Shown piece after piece: positions 20,712 through 28,062 of a stretch of DNA of 64,000 bases. The position numbers and the translations under genes were made by a program. How positions within the stretch are numbered: position 1 is the stretch's first letter; every line of letters begins with the position of its first letter. The stretch lies in assembly GCF_002783505.1 (NCBI RefSeq), contig NZ_PFGL01000062.1, positions 1-64,000 of the forward strand, in the 5' to 3' direction. This DNA comes from Shewanella sp. CG12_big_fil_rev_8_21_14_0_65_47_15 (GTDB lineage: Bacteria > Pseudomonadota > Gammaproteobacteria > Enterobacterales > Shewanellaceae). The notes below the pieces were generated by a model that was given only the letters and a program-made list of their open reading frames with translations, was not told the DNA's origin and did not search any database.

Positions 20712-21848
20712 TTATTCCTCCAGCGGCTTGGCAAAAATACTGGCAACGGCATGGGCTCCAATACCCACGACAGTCGCGCCTAAAATCACCGCACCAACAG
20801 TATCTGCGGTCGCATCCAATCCATGGAGGAGTTGACGGCCAAGGGGTTTTTCAAAGTCGGCCATATCATCCCAGAAGTTAGGCTCTGAGCAGCCCATACA
20901 GCCGTGGCCCGCTAATACTGGCCAGCTTGTGTGGTGGTTAAAGCGCTCCGTTGGGCAGTTATTATAGGTGTAAGGTCCTTTACAACCCACTTTATAGAGG
21001 CAATAGCCTTCTTTTGCGCCGTGATCGCCAAATTCTTCAACGAATTCACCAGCATCGAAGCGGCCACGGCGTTCACAGTTATCGTGTACCCGTGCGCCGT
21101 AGGCCCACTTGGGACGGTTGAACATGTCCAGCGCTGGCAACTTGCCGAACATGATGAAGTACATCAGGGTGCCGACGATATTCTTTTCACTCGGTGGACA
21201 ACCACCCAAGTTGATCACGGGTTTACTGACCACTTCATGTACGCCCTTAGCCCCGGTTGGATTAGGGTAGGCGGCCTGTACCCCACCGAAGGAAGCGCAG
21301 GTCCCCACAGAGATAATGGCTGCGGCACCATCGGCGGCATGTTTGATAATTTCTAAACCTGTGTGGCCTTTACAGCCTACGGTCAAGAAGCTGCCGTTAT
21401 TGGCGGTAGGTATGGCTCCTTCAACGGCCAACAGATAACGGCCCTTGTAGGTTTCTAATGCATGTTCGAGGTTTTCTTCGGCTTGCCAACCCGCTGCAGC
21501 CATTAAGGTTTCGTGGTATTCCAAGGAAATATGATCGAAGATCAATGAATCTAAGTTGGGTGTATCGGCACGAACTAGGGATTCAGAGCAGCCAGTACAC
21601 TCGGCCATATGTAACCAGATTAAGGGTACACGGTCGGCTAATTCGGCGGCCTCTGCGACTAAATTACTAAAGGGCAGTGGTAATGCGAGCATGCCCGTCA
21701 CCATTGCACTCCACTTCATAAAATCACGGCGGCTAATGCCGTGTTGTTGCATTTTCTCAATAAGAGATTGTTGTTGACGGGGAGCGAATTGGCGCAGTGC
21801 ATCTAAGCGCGCCTTTCCCTGTTCATATAGGGCTGCATGTGTGTCCAT
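20712..21848 (-). CDS. hyaA: [NiFe] hydrogenase small subunit, Tat-exported
   Basis: Electron-transfer subunit with three Fe-S clusters, 378 residues. The Tat motif SRRDFMKW (R40, R41) is preceded by an unusually long n-region, and a C-terminal hydrophobic anchor spans about 344-370. Proximal cluster ligands are C84, C87, C184 and C217; distal H255, C258, C283, C289; medial C298, C317, C320. Positions that are cysteine in O2-tolerant enzymes (E. coli Hyd-1 Cys19 and Cys120) are G86 and G189 here, so the proximal cluster should be an ordinary [4Fe-4S]. It is the first gene of the operon, under the FNR-like promoter. Confidence 0.98.
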   Translation of the reverse strand: MDTHAALYEQGKARLDALRQFAPRQQQSLIEKMQQHGISRRDFMKWSAMVTGMLALPLPFSNLVAEAAELADRVPLIWLHMAECTGCSESLVRADTPNLDSLIFDHISLEYHETLMAAAGWQAEENLEHALETYKGRYLLAVEGAIPTANNGSFLTVGCKGHTGLEIIKHAADGAAAIISVGTCASFGGVQAAYPNPTGAKGVHEVVSKPVINLGGCPPSEKNIVGTLMYFIMFGKLPALDMFNRPKWAYGARVHDNCERRGRFDAGEFVEEFGDHGAKEGYCLYKVGCKGPYTYNNCPTERFNHHTSWPVLAGHGCMGCSEPNFWDDMADFEKPLGRQLLHGLDATADTVGAVILGATVVGIGAHAVASIFAKPLEE

Positions 21849-21908
21849 GGGTCAACCTTTTTGTTATTTAAATGTAAATTGGTAAGGGTTTACATAATTG
21901 ACTCTGTC

Positions 21909-21914
21909 AGTTTA
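21909..21914 (-). promoter_or_regulatory. Putative -10 element of the hyaA promoter
   Basis: The minus strand reads TAAACT. It lies where a -10 hexamer is expected if the FNR-like site is centred at -41.5, giving a start near 21902 and a leader of about 54 bases before the hyaA ATG. Confidence 0.55.
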
Positions 21915-21936
21915 GGCCGCCAGACTGTAAAGATTA

Positions 21937-21950
21937 TTGATGTATATCAA
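21937..21950 (-). promoter_or_regulatory. FNR/EtrA-type operator
   Basis: TTGATGTATATCAA is an exact match to the FNR consensus TTGAT-N4-ATCAA. It is centred about 95 bases upstream of the hyaA ATG. Anaerobic activation of the hydrogenase operon by the Shewanella FNR homologue (EtrA) is the natural reading. Confidence 0.8.
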
Positions 21951-22195
21951 GAATTTTTGAGAGATGTGATAGAACAGATTTTGACATTTAATTAACATGA
22001 CCCAGATCTAATTTCGCTTTTCCTAATGGGTCAAAATGTCCCGTTTTTTATAAAACTGTGGTGCGGTTCGTTTTGTAAGCAACTGATATATGTGGAAGAA
22101 CCGGGAACATCAGCGTGGTTTTTTCTTTTTCAGTTTAAGAAAACCTTAAGATTCGGTGAATAGATTCACACTCAACTGTAAAAGGTGGACTCCCT

Positions 22196-22663
22196 ATGAG
22201 AAAACGATGGTTGTTATTAGCATTGCTAACTGCTGGAGCCCATGGCGCTCCTTCCTTAGATCACCAAGTGTTTAACGCACAAAACCAAGTGATTTCGTTG
22301 AGCGAATTTAAGGGCAAGGTTGTATACGTTGATTTTTGGGCCTCTTGGTGTGGTCCTTGTCGTAAGTCCTTTCCTTGGATGAATGCAATGCAGCAAAAGT
22401 ATCGAGACCAAGGCCTAGCCGTAGTTGCGATTAACCTCGATACCGACCAAGCCCTAGCCGATGAGTTTTTAAAGCAAGTTCCCGCCCAATTTACTGTGCG
22501 TTTTAATCCCGAAGGCGATGTCGCCCGTAGCTTCGATTTACTGGGAATGCCCAGCAGCTTTATGTTCAATCGCCAGGGGCAGTTAGTGCAAAGCCATGTT
22601 GGTTTTTATCAAGACAATGCCGCTGAATATGAGCAAGAACTTATTAGCCTATTGAAGGAGTAA
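22196..22663 (+). CDS. Periplasmic thioredoxin-like protein (TlpA family)
   Basis: A thiol-disulfide oxidoreductase fold, 155 residues, with an N-terminal signal peptide (MRKRWLLLALLTAGAHGAP, cleavage near residue 18) and active site WCGPC (C52, C55). The later cis-proline loop GMPSSF is present. It resembles TlpA/ResA-type periplasmic reductases. It is the first gene of a run with DUF4266, DUF3570 and apbE, and its stop codon is three bases from the next ATG. The likely job is keeping envelope thiols reduced, perhaps the cysteines of the DUF4266 partner; the partner is inferred from position. Confidence 0.9.
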   Translation: MRKRWLLLALLTAGAHGAPSLDHQVFNAQNQVISLSEFKGKVVYVDFWASWCGPCRKSFPWMNAMQQKYRDQGLAVVAINLDTDQALADEFLKQVPAQFTVRFNPEGDVARSFDLLGMPSSFMFNRQGQLVQSHVGFYQDNAAEYEQELISLLKE

Positions 22664-22666
22664 TTT

Positions 22667-22885
22667 ATGCGAAAACCCCTTTTTGTCGTCGTGGCCCTGA
22701 TTGTTGGCTTGAGTGGTTGCTCAAGCTTAGGGGTAGAGCCTTGGGAGAAAGGCCAATTGGCCCGCAGTGATATGGCACTCGACAGTGAAAAACTCGATCT
22801 GGCCCTCGATGATCATATCTATTTCAGTAAAGAAGGCAGTAGCGGTGGCCGAGCCTTCGCTGGTGGTGGTTGTGGTTGTAACTAA
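22667..22885 (+). CDS. DUF4266 lipoprotein with C-terminal GGGCGCN
   Basis: A small lipoprotein, 72 residues before processing. The lipobox LSGC (C18) leaves a mature peptide of 55 residues. It shows the DUF4266 pattern: VEPWEKGQLA near the start, DDHIYFSKEGSSGG in the middle, and a Gly-rich end AGGGCGCN with cysteines 69 and 71 at the very C terminus. The function of the family is unknown. The paired terminal cysteines could bind metal or form a thiol couple with the thioredoxin encoded three bases upstream; that link is inferred. Confidence 0.85.
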   Translation: MRKPLFVVVALIVGLSGCSSLGVEPWEKGQLARSDMALDSEKLDLALDDHIYFSKEGSSGGRAFAGGGCGCN

Positions 22886-22996
22886 ACGCTCCGTTGGTGT
22901 TATTTGCCCTTAGATGTAATGAACAAATGTGACGAGATCAAGGGCGAAATCCCGCGGTATTGCATAGAGATAAGTGACCTACAGGTGTTGTCAGCT

Positions 22997-24316
22997 ATGA
23001 CTAAAAATAACAATCAAAAGAATGCAAGACCGACTAAGCAGATTGCCGGCGCCTTAGCCTTAGCCAGTTGCGGCCTATTTGCCACCAGTGGTCATGCCAC
23101 CGAAATAGCGAAAAAAGTCGATGATTGGAAAGTCGATGCGGCGCTGATGTATTACGGTGAGCAGGATAGAGTGCAGGCCGTTGAAGCCATAGGTACAGCG
23201 CAAAAAGCCTTTGGTGATGACAGTGTGCTGGATCTTAAACTCGTTGTAGACAGTTTAACTGGTGCTTCGGCGTCGGGTGCCGTCGCCCAGGGGACGAGTC
23301 AAACCTTTACCCGTCCATCGGGCAATGGCCAATACAGTGTGGCAGCGGGGGATACGCCGCTCGATGACACTTTCCATGATACCCGTGTGCAAGGCAATGT
23401 GAACTGGACTCAAGTGTTAAATCCAGATTGGAAAGTCACTGCTGGGGTGTATGGTTCAAAGGAATTTGACTATATGTCAATGGGGCTCAATGCCAGTATT
23501 GAGCGCGGTTTCAATAAGGACAATACGACATTATTTCTCGGGACGGCCTATAGTTTCGATGTGGTCGATCCCGTCGGCGGACGCCCAGTGAGCTTATCCT
23601 CTATGGCCATGCGCGATGACTTCACCACAGAAGAAGCCTACCGCACAGCATTTGATGCGACCCGTCAAAGCGGTAGCGATGATAAGCAGACCGCCGATAT
23701 TATGTTGGGCATCACCCAAGTGCTGAGCCAACGTTGGCTGTTGCAGGCCAATTACGGTTTATCCAGTGTCAACGGCTATTTAACCGATCCCTATAAAGTC
23801 CTGAGTGTGGTAGATGACAACGGTCTGACTCAAGATATCGTCTACGAGAACCGTCCCGATTCCCGCTTAAAACACAGTTTTTATGTGATGACTAAAGGCG
23901 CTTTAGACTCGGGGGTGGTGGATTTCTCCTACCGCTACAATACCGATGATTGGGATTTAACCTCGCACACTCTAGAGACCCATTACCGTTATTACTTTAG
24001 CGGCAGTTTTTATGGTCAATTGCATTTACGTTATTACCAGCAAAGCGCGGTGGACTTTTATCAGCCCTTCTTGATGGCCGATACTCCCATGCCCGAGTTT
24101 GCCAGTGCCGATTATCGCATTGGCGATATGACGGCATACACTATTGGTGTGAAGTTTGGGCATCGCTTAGCGGGCGGGCATGAAATGTCCTACCGTTTGG
24201 AATACTATCAACAGGATCCGAAAAATAATGGCACGGCTATCCCTGGGGAGCTGCAAAACTATGATCTATTCCCGACTCAAAAAGCGATAACTGCGCAATT
24301 TAGCTATTCTTTTTAG
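22997..24316 (+). CDS. DUF3570 envelope protein with possible flavinylation motif
   Basis: Predicted outer-membrane beta-barrel-like protein, 439 residues from the ATG at 22997; the open frame upstream to 22904 has no credible start. A signal peptide ends near SGHA-T35. The rest is rich in alternating aromatic/polar strands and ends in SYSF, typical of barrel C termini. Near the N terminus lies D85-S-L-T-G-A-S91, which resembles the D-x-x-(S/T)-G-A-(T/S) sequence that ApbE enzymes modify with FMN. This is followed by QTFTRPSG, which I recall as a conserved feature of DUF3570. With apbE 200 bases downstream, covalent FMN attachment is a reasonable hypothesis, not shown. Confidence 0.8.
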   Translation: MTKNNNQKNARPTKQIAGALALASCGLFATSGHATEIAKKVDDWKVDAALMYYGEQDRVQAVEAIGTAQKAFGDDSVLDLKLVVDSLTGASASGAVAQGTSQTFTRPSGNGQYSVAAGDTPLDDTFHDTRVQGNVNWTQVLNPDWKVTAGVYGSKEFDYMSMGLNASIERGFNKDNTTLFLGTAYSFDVVDPVGGRPVSLSSMAMRDDFTTEEAYRTAFDATRQSGSDDKQTADIMLGITQVLSQRWLLQANYGLSSVNGYLTDPYKVLSVVDDNGLTQDIVYENRPDSRLKHSFYVMTKGALDSGVVDFSYRYNTDDWDLTSHTLETHYRYYFSGSFYGQLHLRYYQQSAVDFYQPFLMADTPMPEFASADYRIGDMTAYTIGVKFGHRLAGGHEMSYRLEYYQQDPKNNGTAIPGELQNYDLFPTQKAITAQFSYSF

Positions 24317-24346
24317 ATTGCGGAATATTTTGAGTATAGGTGTTGA

Positions 24347-24374
24347 GGATAGCTTAATGGCGATTAAGCTATCC
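24347..24374 (+). repeat. Perfect 12-bp hairpin after the DUF3570 gene
   Basis: GGATAGCTTAAT at 24347-24358 pairs with ATTAAGCTATCC at 24363-24374 around GGCG. AAGCTATCC occurs again at 24396-24404. No T tract follows, so it may be an mRNA-stabilising structure or weak attenuator rather than a full terminator. Confidence 0.6.
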
Positions 24375-24440
24375 CTATTCGAGACATCCTTACTCAAGCT
24401 ATCCACAGCGTGATTAGGTATGATTGCTGCTAGAGTGGCA

Positions 24441-24500
24441 TATATAGCGGTGGATATAGTGCAGTGGAATATAGTGCGGTGGGAACATAATGTGGTGCAA
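24441..24500. repeat. Four degenerate tandem copies of a 15-bp unit upstream of apbE
   Basis: Units based on TATAGTGCAGTGGAA run from 24441 to 24500, with boundaries near 24455, 24470 and 24486. The last unit stops just before the apbE ribosome site (GAAGAGGTG). The array could be a site of replication slippage or a multi-site operator. Confidence 0.6.
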
Positions 24501-24517
24501 TCTGAAGAGGTGACTAT

Positions 24518-25426
24518 ATGTTGTTGACATCTTCCCCGGCGGCAGTGCCCTATACCTTGTCACGCCGTGAATGGGGTTATGTCGGTGAGTTTCGCGCTAT
24601 GGCGAGTCCCTGCGAACTCCTTATTGCCTCCGATGAGCCACACATTGCCGATAAAATGCTCGAGATGGCGGTCACTGAGGTGCGCCGAATAGAACAAAAA
24701 TACAGCCGTTTCATCACCAACAATTATCTATGGGAATTGAATCAGGCCCGAGGCCAGAGGCAAGCGATAGACGAAGAAACCTTGCAGCTATTATCTTTTG
24801 CACAACAATGCTTTGATTTGAGTGAAGGGCTGTTTGATATTTCGGCCGGACCTTTGATGCAGCTGTGGCGTTTTGAGCCCAATGCCACTCTCCCCGCACA
24901 CCAAGATATTATCAGCGCTAAAGCTCTAGTGGGGTTTGAACGCATCGAATTTAATTCCCATGGGTTAACTATGCCCGCCGGAATGCAGCTCGATTTTGGC
25001 GGTATTGCAAAGGAATACGCCGTCGATAGCGTCGCTTACCATTTAGCGGATCGCTATCCAGAGATATCGGTATTAGTCAATTTTGGAGGGGATATTGCTT
25101 GCCCAATACCCAAAGCGACACCGTGGCAGGTGGGCATCGAAGATCCACAGCATCTTGACCATGCGGCGAAAGTCCTTGCCATCAGTCAGGGGGCGCTGGC
25201 GACGAGTGGGGATACTCGGCGTTTCATTGAGGTCGATGGTCGGCGTTATGGCCATATTGTCGATCCACGCACTGGCTATCCTGTCGTCGGTGCACCACGT
25301 TCGGTCACTGTACTTGGGCCCAATTGCGTCACGGCGGGCATGCTCGCCACTATGGCCATGTTACAGGGGACGAGTGCCGAGATATTTTTAGAGCAACAGT
25401 CTGTTCAATATAGTATTTTTCGATAA
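24518..25426 (+). CDS. apbE: FAD:protein FMN transferase (ApbE family)
   Basis: Attaches FMN through a phosphoester to Thr/Ser in target proteins, using FAD and Mg. The 302-residue protein shows EQKYSRF, the LDFGGIAKEYAVD region, LVNFGGDI, SGDTRRF and the metal/FAD motif GHIVDPRTGYPV. Unlike most ApbE proteins there is no lipobox or signal peptide at the N terminus, which begins MLLTSSPAAVPYTLSRREW, so it is predicted to be cytoplasmic. The ATG at 24518 has GAAGAGGTG upstream. It lies between the DUF3570 gene and the response regulator gene, which starts ten bases downstream. Confidence 0.92.
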   Translation: MLLTSSPAAVPYTLSRREWGYVGEFRAMASPCELLIASDEPHIADKMLEMAVTEVRRIEQKYSRFITNNYLWELNQARGQRQAIDEETLQLLSFAQQCFDLSEGLFDISAGPLMQLWRFEPNATLPAHQDIISAKALVGFERIEFNSHGLTMPAGMQLDFGGIAKEYAVDSVAYHLADRYPEISVLVNFGGDIACPIPKATPWQVGIEDPQHLDHAAKVLAISQGALATSGDTRRFIEVDGRRYGHIVDPRTGYPVVGAPRSVTVLGPNCVTAGMLATMAMLQGTSAEIFLEQQSVQYSIFR

Positions 25427-25436
25427 GGCATCATTA

Positions 25437-26096
25437 ATGCGTATTATGTTAGTGGAAGACAATGAGTTGCTGGCCCAGGGCATTTGTTTAAGTCTCGCCA
25501 AGCTGGGTATGCAGGTTGATCACTTAAACAGCTATCAGCAGGCATTAGTGGGCATCAAAAATGAAAGTTTTAGTGCCATAGTGCTAGATCTGGGCTTGCC
25601 CGATGGTAACGGTAAAGAGCTACTCAAAGCCTGGCGTCAGCAGGGCGTGTCCATTCCAACCATAGTGCTGACCGCCAATACCGATTTTGACACTAAGCTC
25701 GAATGTTTAGACATAGGCGCCGATGATTATCTTGGTAAACCCTTCGATGTGCGTGAGCTAGCCGCACGCATTCGTGCCATCGTTAGACGTCAGCATGGTC
25801 TGGATCATAATAGCTTGATTATTGGCGCACTTTGTATCGATTTAACGAGCCGCGAAGTCACCTTTCGCGATCAAAATGTGCTCCTTTCTCGGCGTGAATT
25901 TCAATTGCTGCTCGAGCTTGCCCAGTCTGCAGGGCGTGTATTGACCCGTAGCCAGTTGGAGCAGTTGACCTACGGTTGGGACGAGGTGGGGAGTAATTCG
26001 ATAGAAGTTCATATCCATCATCTGCGTAAAAAGCTCGCAAATGATTTAATTAAGACAGTACGTGGCATAGGTTATACCTTGATTGAGTTGAATTAG
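25437..26096 (+). CDS. OmpR/PhoB-family response regulator
   Basis: A two-domain transcription factor of 219 residues. The receiver domain has the acidic pair E7/D8, phosphoacceptor D51 (LDLGLPDGNG), a Thr in VLTAN and K101 in GKPF. The C-terminal winged-helix domain shows LLSRREFQLLLELAQSAGRVLTR, SNSIEVHIHHLRKKL and VRGIGY. It is closest in feel to QseB/PmrA-type regulators. It starts ten bases after apbE and precedes its kinase, so it probably controls the redox module or senses its state. Confidence 0.93.
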   Translation: MRIMLVEDNELLAQGICLSLAKLGMQVDHLNSYQQALVGIKNESFSAIVLDLGLPDGNGKELLKAWRQQGVSIPTIVLTANTDFDTKLECLDIGADDYLGKPFDVRELAARIRAIVRRQHGLDHNSLIIGALCIDLTSREVTFRDQNVLLSRREFQLLLELAQSAGRVLTRSQLEQLTYGWDEVGSNSIEVHIHHLRKKLANDLIKTVRGIGYTLIELN

Positions 26097-26189
26097 TCTG
26101 GTGCTCGATTAAATTAACCCGAGGATTTGAGTGACAAACCCTGCGTTTATCGGTATTTAGTAACATACCTAAACGACGGGGATATCCGA

Positions 26190-27584
26190 TTGAATCGATT
26201 AAAGGGTCTGGACTTGTATTCATTACGTTTGTTGCTCACGCTGTTGATGCTCTCGGGGATCTCCGTGTCGGTAGGCATTTCTAGCTGGCTCAGTACCCGG
26301 GACTCCAGGCATCAAATTGAAGAACTATTCGATGCGCAAATGTTACAAACGGCTAAAATACTTGAACTTTTTTATCAGAATGAGGCCGACCTTTCGAGAC
26401 CAAACCGTGGGCCACAAATTCTCCATGTGCCCGATAGTCAAGTCAGCACCTTCGCCGAGAAAGCCGATGCCTTGAAACTGGCCTATGAGCATAAACTCGC
26501 TTTTCAGATCTGGAGTGAGTCAGGGCAAGCCATAGTGTTATCCGATAATATCGGTCGCCAGCCCATCACTGAGCTGGTGCAGGGCTACCATAAAAAAATG
26601 TTTGAGGGGGAGCTTTGGCATGTCTTTAGCTTTTTTTCGATTAAAAATCGGGTGTGGATTGTTACAGCCCAGCAGGATGAAGTGCGCCAAGAATTAGTGT
26701 CGCAGATAATGCATAATGCCGTCGTCGTGCCATTAATTGTTGTACCACTGACCCTCATCATAGTGAGTTTGTTGTTTTATATCCTCTTTCGACCACTGAA
26801 AGAGTTTGAGCGGGAACTGATCCAGAGAACGCCAAACGATTTGACCCCCTTGACTATGCCATTGCCAAAGGAATTAGTCCCTGTGCGCCGTGCGCTTAAT
26901 CAGTATATTACCAGTATTGCACGCTTTATTGCCCGGGAGCGGCGTTTTAGTGCCGATGCGGCCCATGAATTGAAAACCCCACTGTCAGTGATTAAGTTAC
27001 ATCAACATGGTTTAGCGACATTAGTGGGAGATGATCCGCAGTTGCATATTCACTTGGCTGCGATCGATGCGGGCGTGGTACATATGAGTCATACCGTTGA
27101 ACAGCTATTGGTACTGGCGCGGGTGGATTCTATCGATGAACTGAATGTACAATCCTATGCGCTCTTGCCCATGGTGGAAGATGCGCTGAATCAGTTAATG
27201 CCACAAATCACTGATTATCAATGGGATATTAATATAGACTCCCATTTATATTTAAAGTGTGACCGATTTTATTTGCTCCTAGTGTTGAAGAATATTATCG
27301 AAAATGCGTGTAAATACAGTCCAATCGAATCTGAAATCCAGATATCGGCGCACTCGGTCACCTCGGGCGTGGAGATCTGTATTAGCGATCAAGGGCAGGG
27401 AATGACACCTGAGCAAATAGCCAGCGCCACCGAGCGGTTTTATCGTGTGAATGAAAATGAAGGCGTTGGGGCAGGACTTGGGCTTTCTATCTGCCACCAT
27501 ATTATTGAACTGCATCAGGGACACTTACAGCTCCAGCCTCGTCAACAAGGGGGATTAATAGTTTCAATTTTTCTACCGCAGTAG
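26190..27584 (+). CDS. Sensor histidine kinase (QseC-like)
   Basis: Membrane histidine kinase partner of the upstream regulator. The TTG at 26190 (464 residues) has GGGGA seven bases upstream and gives a short cytoplasmic N terminus before the first membrane span (about 12-32). The open frame begins at a TTG at 26127, whose GAGG is too close. A periplasmic sensor of about 150 residues precedes a second span (VVVPLIVVPLTLIIVSLLFYILF). The catalytic part has H259 in AAHELKTPLSVIK, the N box NIIENACKYSP, DQGQGM and GAGLGLSI. The ligand is unknown. Confidence 0.9.
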   Translation: MNRLKGLDLYSLRLLLTLLMLSGISVSVGISSWLSTRDSRHQIEELFDAQMLQTAKILELFYQNEADLSRPNRGPQILHVPDSQVSTFAEKADALKLAYEHKLAFQIWSESGQAIVLSDNIGRQPITELVQGYHKKMFEGELWHVFSFFSIKNRVWIVTAQQDEVRQELVSQIMHNAVVVPLIVVPLTLIIVSLLFYILFRPLKEFERELIQRTPNDLTPLTMPLPKELVPVRRALNQYITSIARFIARERRFSADAAHELKTPLSVIKLHQHGLATLVGDDPQLHIHLAAIDAGVVHMSHTVEQLLVLARVDSIDELNVQSYALLPMVEDALNQLMPQITDYQWDINIDSHLYLKCDRFYLLLVLKNIIENACKYSPIESEIQISAHSVTSGVEICISDQGQGMTPEQIASATERFYRVNENEGVGAGLGLSICHHIIELHQGHLQLQPRQQGGLIVSIFLPQ

Positions 27585-28062
27585 TCGTGGTCACCGTCGT
27601 TGTGGTTCAATATGAGGCGGGGTGATGCTGGATTTGGCTTGCTCCTTTTAGCCAGTGCGGGTCTATGGGTTTAGCCCATCAAATATCTCAATTTATCCCA
27701 TAAATACCTTCGCGAATTTTTGGCTATCACCTAAGATTATTAGCAGCGATCCATTTGCTAAAGAGATTGATTTTATTTCTATATTGAGATCTTGACGGCA
27801 TGCTCCCAGCGGTTGTTGCTTTTAAAGATCCAACTGGCATGACAAAACTCACTTGTTATTCTTTATGGTTATAACTATATTACTAAATAGTATTGTTCAA
27901 AGGGAGTTAACTGCATCTTTATTTATGAGTTTTTTTCTCCTTCTGATATCTTTCGCGATATGTAACAGCATGTTTTTTTTCGCCCAAAAACAGAGGTGAA
28001 AATAATTCACTGTATACAGAAAAAACATTGATTTCTTAGTTTATTTTTAGGTTACCTATCCT
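27585..28062. other. Intergenic region upstream of opgG
   Basis: A 478-base gap with no convincing gene. The first part has a short GGG-TTTAG-CCC hairpin near 27667 that is too weak to call a terminator. The second half is strongly A+T-rich and should contain the opgGH promoter; several TATA-like hexamers occur near 27870-27895, but none has a clear -35 partner. Confidence 0.5.

Larger units (their letters stand above)
21849..22195. other. Divergent regulatory region between hyaA and the thioredoxin gene
   Basis: This 347-base A+T-rich gap separates the hydrogenase operon from the divergent redox-module operon. It contains the FNR-type site and a -10 element for hyaA (listed separately), and a short GTGAA/TTCAC inverted repeat at 22156-22169 close to the thioredoxin gene. 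No coding frame was seen. Confidence 0.7.

Noticed and set aside
22904..22996. N-terminal extension of the DUF3570 frame
   Set aside because: It is charged and would bury the signal peptide that starts at the ATG at 22997.
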